Shown here in pieces: positions 60,250-64,000 of a stretch of DNA of 64,000 nucleotides. A model generated the notes under the pieces. The model had not been told where the DNA came from and did not search any database. It saw only the letters and a program-made list of their open reading frames with translations. The number at the start of each line of letters is the position of its first letter. Position 1 is the first letter of the stretch. The position numbers were made by a program, and so were the translations under genes. This DNA comes from Massilia sp. W12 (GTDB lineage Bacteria > Pseudomonadota > Gammaproteobacteria > Burkholderiales > Burkholderiaceae_D), in NCBI RefSeq assembly GCF_037300705.1, contig NZ_CP147776.1, positions 1 to 64,000 of the forward strand. Direction: 5' to 3'.

Positions 60250-62616
60250 ATGGCGAAGGCAATGAAGAAACCTGCTAAAACCCTGAGTCTCCCCGCAAAA
60301 AACAAAACGCCGGAAGGCGAAATCGACAATGGCGGCGCGGATGCGCCGACCGTTGAAGTGAAATACAAGCGCAGCATGCGCGCCAAAGTCGAATTGGCGC
60401 AGGATGACGAGGCAGTGGCAGGCAAGCCGGCGCGCGGCGCCAGGCATGCAGCTGCTGAGCCGGTCGAAGTCAAAGTTGGCAATGCCCCTACCGTGTCGCA
60501 GACCACCGATGCCGCCACACTGGCCGCCATCGATACTTCGGGCTATGTGCTGCCTGGCGTCAAAGTGCCGGGCCGGCGCGGGCGCAAACCGAAAGAATTC
60601 CAGCCGGAAAATGATGAAGTCGCGGCCCTGAACGCCGTTGAGCGCGCCGAATTGAAAGCCGCCGACAAGGCCAAGGCCAAAGACCGCAAAGCCAAGGAAA
60701 AGGCATTGCTGAAAGACGCATTCTCTTCAGACACCGAAGCGACTGAAGAGGAATTGGAGCGGCGCCGGCAAAAACTCAAAACCCTGATCAAATTCGGCAA
60801 AGAGCGCGGCTTTTTGACCTATGCCGAGATCAACGACCATCTGCCGGACAATATTGTCGAACCGGATGCAATTGACGGCATCATCAGCACTTTCAACGAC
60901 ATGGGCATCGCGGTGTACGAACACGCGCCGGATGCGGAAACCCTGTTGCTGTCGGACAATGTGGCCATCGTCACCAGCGATGATGAAGCCGAAGCCGCTG
61001 CCGAAGCCGCCTTGTCCACCGTGGACTCCGATTTTGGCCGCACCACCGACCCGGTGCGTATGTATATGCGTGAAATGGGTTCGGTCGAGCTGTTGACGCG
61101 CGAAGGTGAAATTGAGATCGCCAAGCGTATCGAAGACGGCTTGCGCGACATGATTCAAGCCATTTCCGCCTGCCCGATCACCATCGTTGAAATCATCGAG
61201 GCCGGCGAACGCATCGCCAAAGAAGAAGTGCGCGTGGATGAAGTGGTGGATGGCATTGTGGACCCGGACGCGCAGGAAGATGAGCAGGCGCTGGCGGCGG
61301 ATGCCGAGCACGACGAAGATGAAGACGAAGACGCCGACGAGGAAGAAGACGATGATGTCGGCGGCGGTTCGGCGGCAGCCGGCTTCTCCAGCGAACAGCT
61401 GGAGCAGCTGAAAAAAACGGCGCTGGAAAAATTTGAAAATATCTCGCAGCACTACAAAAAAATGCGCAAGTGCTACGAGAAAGAGGGTTATCACTCCAAG
61501 TCTTATCTGAAAGCGCAGGAAGCGATTTCGCATGAATTGCTGGGCCTGCGTTTTACCGCCAAGATGGTGGAAAAACTGTGCGACACCCTGCGCGGCCAGG
61601 TGGATGAAGTGCGTCATATCGAGAAGCAGATTCTGGATGTGGCGGTGAACAAGTGCGGCATGCCGCGCGCCCACTTCATCAAAGTGTTCCCGGGCAATGA
61701 AACCAATCTGGAATGGGTGGATGGCGAAGTCGCCGCCGGCCATGCTTACAGCGCCGTGCTGGGCCGGAATATTCCGACCATCAAGGAATTCCAGCAACGC
61801 CTGATTGATTTGCAAGCGCGCGTGGTGCTGCCGCTGCAGGATTTGCGCAACATCAACCGTCAAATGGCGGCGGGTGAAATGAAGGCGCGCAAAGCCAAGC
61901 GCGAAATGACCGAAGCCAACTTGCGTCTGGTGATTTCCATCGCCAAAAAGTACACCAATCGCGGCTTGCAATTCCTCGACTTGATCCAGGAAGGCAATAT
62001 CGGCTTGATGAAGGCGGTGGACAAATTTGAATACCGTCGCGGTTATAAATTCTCGACCTACGCCACCTGGTGGATCCGTCAGGCCATCACGCGCTCCATC
62101 GCGGATCAGGCGCGCACCATCCGGATTCCGGTGCACATGATAGAGACCATCAACAAGATGAACCGCATTTCGCGCCAGATTCTGCAGGAAACCGGTTCAG
62201 AGCCGGATCCGGCCACCCTGGCGGCGAAGATGGACATGCCGGAAGACAAAATTCGCAAGATCATGAAGATTGCGAAAGAACCGATCTCGATGGAAACCCC
62301 GATTGGCGACGATGATGATTCGCATCTGGGCGACTTCATCGAGGACAACAACACCCTGGCCCCGGCGGACGCCGCCTTGCACGCCTCCATGCGTGGCGTG
62401 GTGAAAGATGTGTTGGACTCGCTGACCCCGCGCGAAGCGAAAGTGCTGCGCATGCGTTTCGGCATCGAAATGTCCACCGACCACACGCTGGAAGAGGTTG
62501 GCAAGCAATTTGACGTGACGCGCGAACGCATCCGCCAGATCGAAGCCAAGGCGCTGCGCAAACTGCGTCATCCTTCACGTTCGGATAAGTTGAAGAGTTT
62601 CCTGGAAGGGAATTGA
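60250..62616 (+). CDS. rpoD: RNA polymerase sigma-70 factor RpoD
   Basis: The housekeeping sigma factor. From ATG 60250 it is 788 residues, long but in the betaproteobacterial range. A basic/Ala-rich N-terminus precedes region 1.1 ([20 protein letters not shown]), then [20 protein letters not shown], a highly acidic insert near 61300-61360, region 2 ([20 protein letters not shown]), region 3, and region 4 with [20 protein letters not shown]. Another candidate start is ATG 60262, which has GAAGG upstream; the longer frame from 60160 lacks support. It ends the rpsU-dnaG-rpoD block. Confidence 0.97.
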   Translation: MAKAMKKPAKTLSLPAKNKTPEGEIDNGGADAPTVEVKYKRSMRAKVELAQDDEAVAGKPARGARHAAAEPVEVKVGNAPTVSQTTDAATLAAIDTSGYVLPGVKVPGRRGRKPKEFQPENDEVAALNAVERAELKAADKAKAKDRKAKEKALLKDAFSSDTEATEEELERRRQKLKTLIKFGKERGFLTYAEINDHLPDNIVEPDAIDGIISTFNDMGIAVYEHAPDAETLLLSDNVAIVTSDDEAEAAAEAALSTVDSDFGRTTDPVRMYMREMGSVELLTREGEIEIAKRIEDGLRDMIQAISACPITIVEIIEAGERIAKEEVRVDEVVDGIVDPDAQEDEQALAADAEHDEDEDEDADEEEDDDVGGGSAAAGFSSEQLEQLKKTALEKFENISQHYKKMRKCYEKEGYHSKSYLKAQEAISHELLGLRFTAKMVEKLCDTLRGQVDEVRHIEKQILDVAVNKCGMPRAHFIKVFPGNETNLEWVDGEVAAGHAYSAVLGRNIPTIKEFQQRLIDLQARVVLPLQDLRNINRQMAAGEMKARKAKREMTEANLRLVISIAKKYTNRGLQFLDLIQEGNIGLMKAVDKFEYRRGYKFSTYATWWIRQAITRSIADQARTIRIPVHMIETINKMNRISRQILQETGSEPDPATLAAKMDMPEDKIRKIMKIAKEPISMETPIGDDDDSHLGDFIEDNNTLAPADAALHASMRGVVKDVLDSLTPREAKVLRMRFGIEMSTDHTLEEVGKQFDVTRERIRQIEAKALRKLRHPSRSDKLKSFLEGN

Positions 62617-62677
62617 TTCAGTCCTTACCTGCCAGATGTATAATCATAAGAGGCTTTGTTCCGTATTGGAGGTGAAA

Positions 62678-62848
62678 ATGGATGCAGCTACTGCAAGCAA
62701 GTATGGCTTGAAATACATACCAAAAACTGAGGTTGTACGCCCCAAAAACTTGCAGTCATTAAATGATGACAATGTGGATATCATTGAGATTGCAAAGCGC
62801 GTGATGGAAGAGCACAAAGAAGTGCTGGATGCATTAGCAAAACGCTGA
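62678..62848 (+). CDS. Small protein, possible Doc antitoxin
   Basis: A 56-residue protein starting MDAATASKYGLKYIPKTEVV, placed 115 bp before a Doc-type toxin gene. GGAGGTGAAA gives a near-perfect ribosome-binding site for ATG 62678. TATAAT at 62639-62644 may be its -10. The C-terminal half (DIIEIAKRVMEEHKEVLDAL) is an amphipathic helix like those antitoxins use to bind their toxin, but I do not recognise the Phd family or a DNA-binding fold. It is assigned as a candidate antitoxin from position and size. The AT-richer composition differs from rpoD. Confidence 0.65.
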   Translation: MDAATASKYGLKYIPKTEVVRPKNLQSLNDDNVDIIEIAKRVMEEHKEVLDALAKR

Positions 62849-62860
62849 TTTCAGCTAGAG

Positions 62861-62895
62861 CCGCAGCCTGAGTTTCCCTTAAGTTGCGGTTTTTT
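62861..62895 (+). terminator. Hairpin with T run between small ORF and doc
   Basis: CCGCAGC at 62861-62867 pairs with GTTGCGG at 62883-62889 (one G-U pair), followed by six T. It lies inside the presumed toxin-antitoxin unit and could keep the Doc toxin less expressed than the upstream protein. Confidence 0.6.
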
Positions 62896-62962
62896 CTGAG
62901 AAAAATTATTTCTTGTTGTCAATAGATTTGCGGAAAACGTAATGATTGGTGCGAAGAAGGTA

Positions 62963-63310
62963 ATGGAAATCCATGATCTTGTGATTATGCAAGAAGGTGG
63001 GTTGCTTGGTGATCATGGCGTTGGAGCGATTGAGGGAGCATTAAGCCGAGTCATCAATCGGATAATGTACGAGGGGATGGAAGATGCCTATGAAATTGCA
63101 GCAATGTATGCAGTTTCAATTGCTCGTGGACATGTTTTTAATGATGCAAATAAAAGAACAGCACTATTAACAGCATTGTCATATCTTGAGTCGCAGGATA
63201 TCTGGGTATCAAGAAGCCCGCAGCTTGAAGAAATGATGGTGGATGTTGCGCAGGGTTTGATTGACTACAAAGATTTTGCGCATGCACTTTACATGTGTGC
63301 GAAAAAGTGA
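62963..63310 (+). CDS. doc: Doc/Fic-family toxin (death on curing)
   Basis: A 115-residue protein, MEIHDLVIMQEGGLLGDHGV onward, containing ARGHVFNDANKRTALLTAL, the Doc form of the Fic motif HxFxDANKRT with all key residues, near residues 56-65. Doc of phage P1 phosphorylates EF-Tu. The open frame extends to ATG 62942, but GAAGAAGG precedes ATG 62963, which matches the Doc N-terminus better. It is downstream of a small protein and a hairpin. Compared with the Fic protein at 7.5 kb, this one has an intact catalytic His. Confidence 0.88.
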   Translation: MEIHDLVIMQEGGLLGDHGVGAIEGALSRVINRIMYEGMEDAYEIAAMYAVSIARGHVFNDANKRTALLTALSYLESQDIWVSRSPQLEEMMVDVAQGLIDYKDFAHALYMCAKK

Positions 63311-63369
63311 GTTGATTTTAACGTCAATTTTCGTCCCTTCACCGAAGAACTGATAAAATTCTCCGCTTC

Positions 63370-63448
<79 letters not shown>

Positions 63449-63647
63449 GAATGTAAGCCGCAGCGTGCAAACGTTGCGGCTTTTCTGCTTTTTGCAGCTT
63501 GCATCGCGACGAATGCTGGGTTATGGTGAAGTCCAGGCGTATGCCGGCTGGCAAAAGTGATAAAATAGAGAGTTGCCTGCATGCAAGATCAGGCGCCATG
63601 CGGAACCCGCATGCGGTTTTCCTCCTCAACCAAGCTTGACGAAAGAC

Positions 63648-64000
63648 ATGTCAGATACTGCCGACCCAGTTATTCCCGCTGCAGACACGCCAACCGACGT
63701 TGCGGAAAACCGCCCGCGCTTTGCCGATTTTGGCCTGGCGCCGCAAATTCTCAAAGCGCTGGAAGCCCAGGGCTATCTATACCCCACCCCGATTCAGGAG
63801 CAGGCGATTCCTATCGTCATGCAAGGACGGGATGTGATGGGCGCCGCACAAACCGGCACCGGCAAAACCGCCGGCTTTTCCCTGCCTATCATCCAATTAC
63901 TGTTGCCCACGGCAAACGCCAGCATGTCGCCGGCGCGCCATCCGGTGCGTGCGCTGATTTTGACGCCGACGCGTGAGTTGGCGATTCAGGTCGCCGAAAA
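63648..64000 (+). CDS. rhlE: DEAD-box RNA helicase RhlE, 5' part
   Basis: The frame starts at ATG 63648 ([20 protein letters not shown]) and runs off the window end. After an acidic, Pro-rich leader come the Q-motif region [19 protein letters not shown] then [10 protein letters not shown], motif [13 protein letters not shown], and motif Ia PTRELAIQV. The order and the start [12 protein letters not shown] are typical of RhlE, which remodels RNA during ribosome assembly and decay. It lies 199 bp after tRNA-Ile2. Confidence 0.93.
   Translation, partial: MSDTADPVIPAADTPTDVAENRPRFADFGLAPQILKALEAQGYLYPTPIQEQAIPIVMQGRDVMGAAQTGTGKTAGFSLPIIQLLLPTANASMSPARHPVRALILTPTRELAIQVAE

Overview
The window looks like the start of a betaproteobacterial chromosome, most likely order Burkholderiales and plausibly Oxalobacteraceae-like. 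It opens 100 bp upstream of dnaA and runs dnaA-dnaN-gyrB. It also carries queA-tgt-yajC-secD-secF, rpsU-yqeY-dnaG-rpoD, and polA beside thrB, a BPSS1780-type membrane protein and a DUF2782-type protein. The lineage is inferred from gene content and protein resemblance; no search was run. oriC itself is not visible.

Layout. 0.1-5.3 kb: replication genes closed by a perfect 18-bp inverted-repeat terminator. 5.3-10.3 kb: an accessory segment whose first part is clearly AT-richer. It holds a zinc metallopeptidase of the M35/aspzincin type with a putative exported partner, a Fic-domain protein lacking the usual catalytic His, and a Septu-like pair (PtuA-type ATPase plus PtuB-type HNH nuclease) whose nuclease is frameshifted in a T7 run. 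10.3-17.5 kb: DUF938 methyltransferase, M16 peptidase, an exported possible cysteine peptidase, a decayed ABC transporter tail, a small ATPase, RNase Z and a small broken ORF. 17.6-32.0 kb: one leftward cluster of a Ser/Thr kinase with sensor and HAMP, a 64-residue protein, a TPR/GAF hybrid histidine kinase, and a 2471-residue Ser/Thr kinase-ATPase-GAF-histidine kinase-receiver-Hpt protein. 32.4-36.2 kb: recG, DCC and DoxX-like proteins, and a toxin-antitoxin pair whose antitoxin is frameshifted.

36.3-42 kb: queA, tgt and the Sec accessory genes. 42.4-46.7 kb: two tandem paralogous secreted serine proteases with PPC and P domains. 46.8-49.1 kb: cheD and a PAS-type chemoreceptor broken by a frameshift. 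49.2-56.9 kb: housekeeping genes and an HDOD protein. 57.3-62.6 kb: the rpsU/dnaG/rpoD block. 62.7-63.3 kb: a small ORF and Doc toxin. 63.37 kb: tRNA-Ile(CAT). 63.65 kb to the end: a partial rhlE.

Two themes stand out. One is defence and conflict modules (Septu-like, Fic, M35 with partner, ParE/RelE, Doc). The other is unusually rich phosphosignalling, where kinases of both chemistries are encoded together. Several reading frames are broken by 1- or 5-base indels at short repeats. These need read-level confirmation before being called biological.
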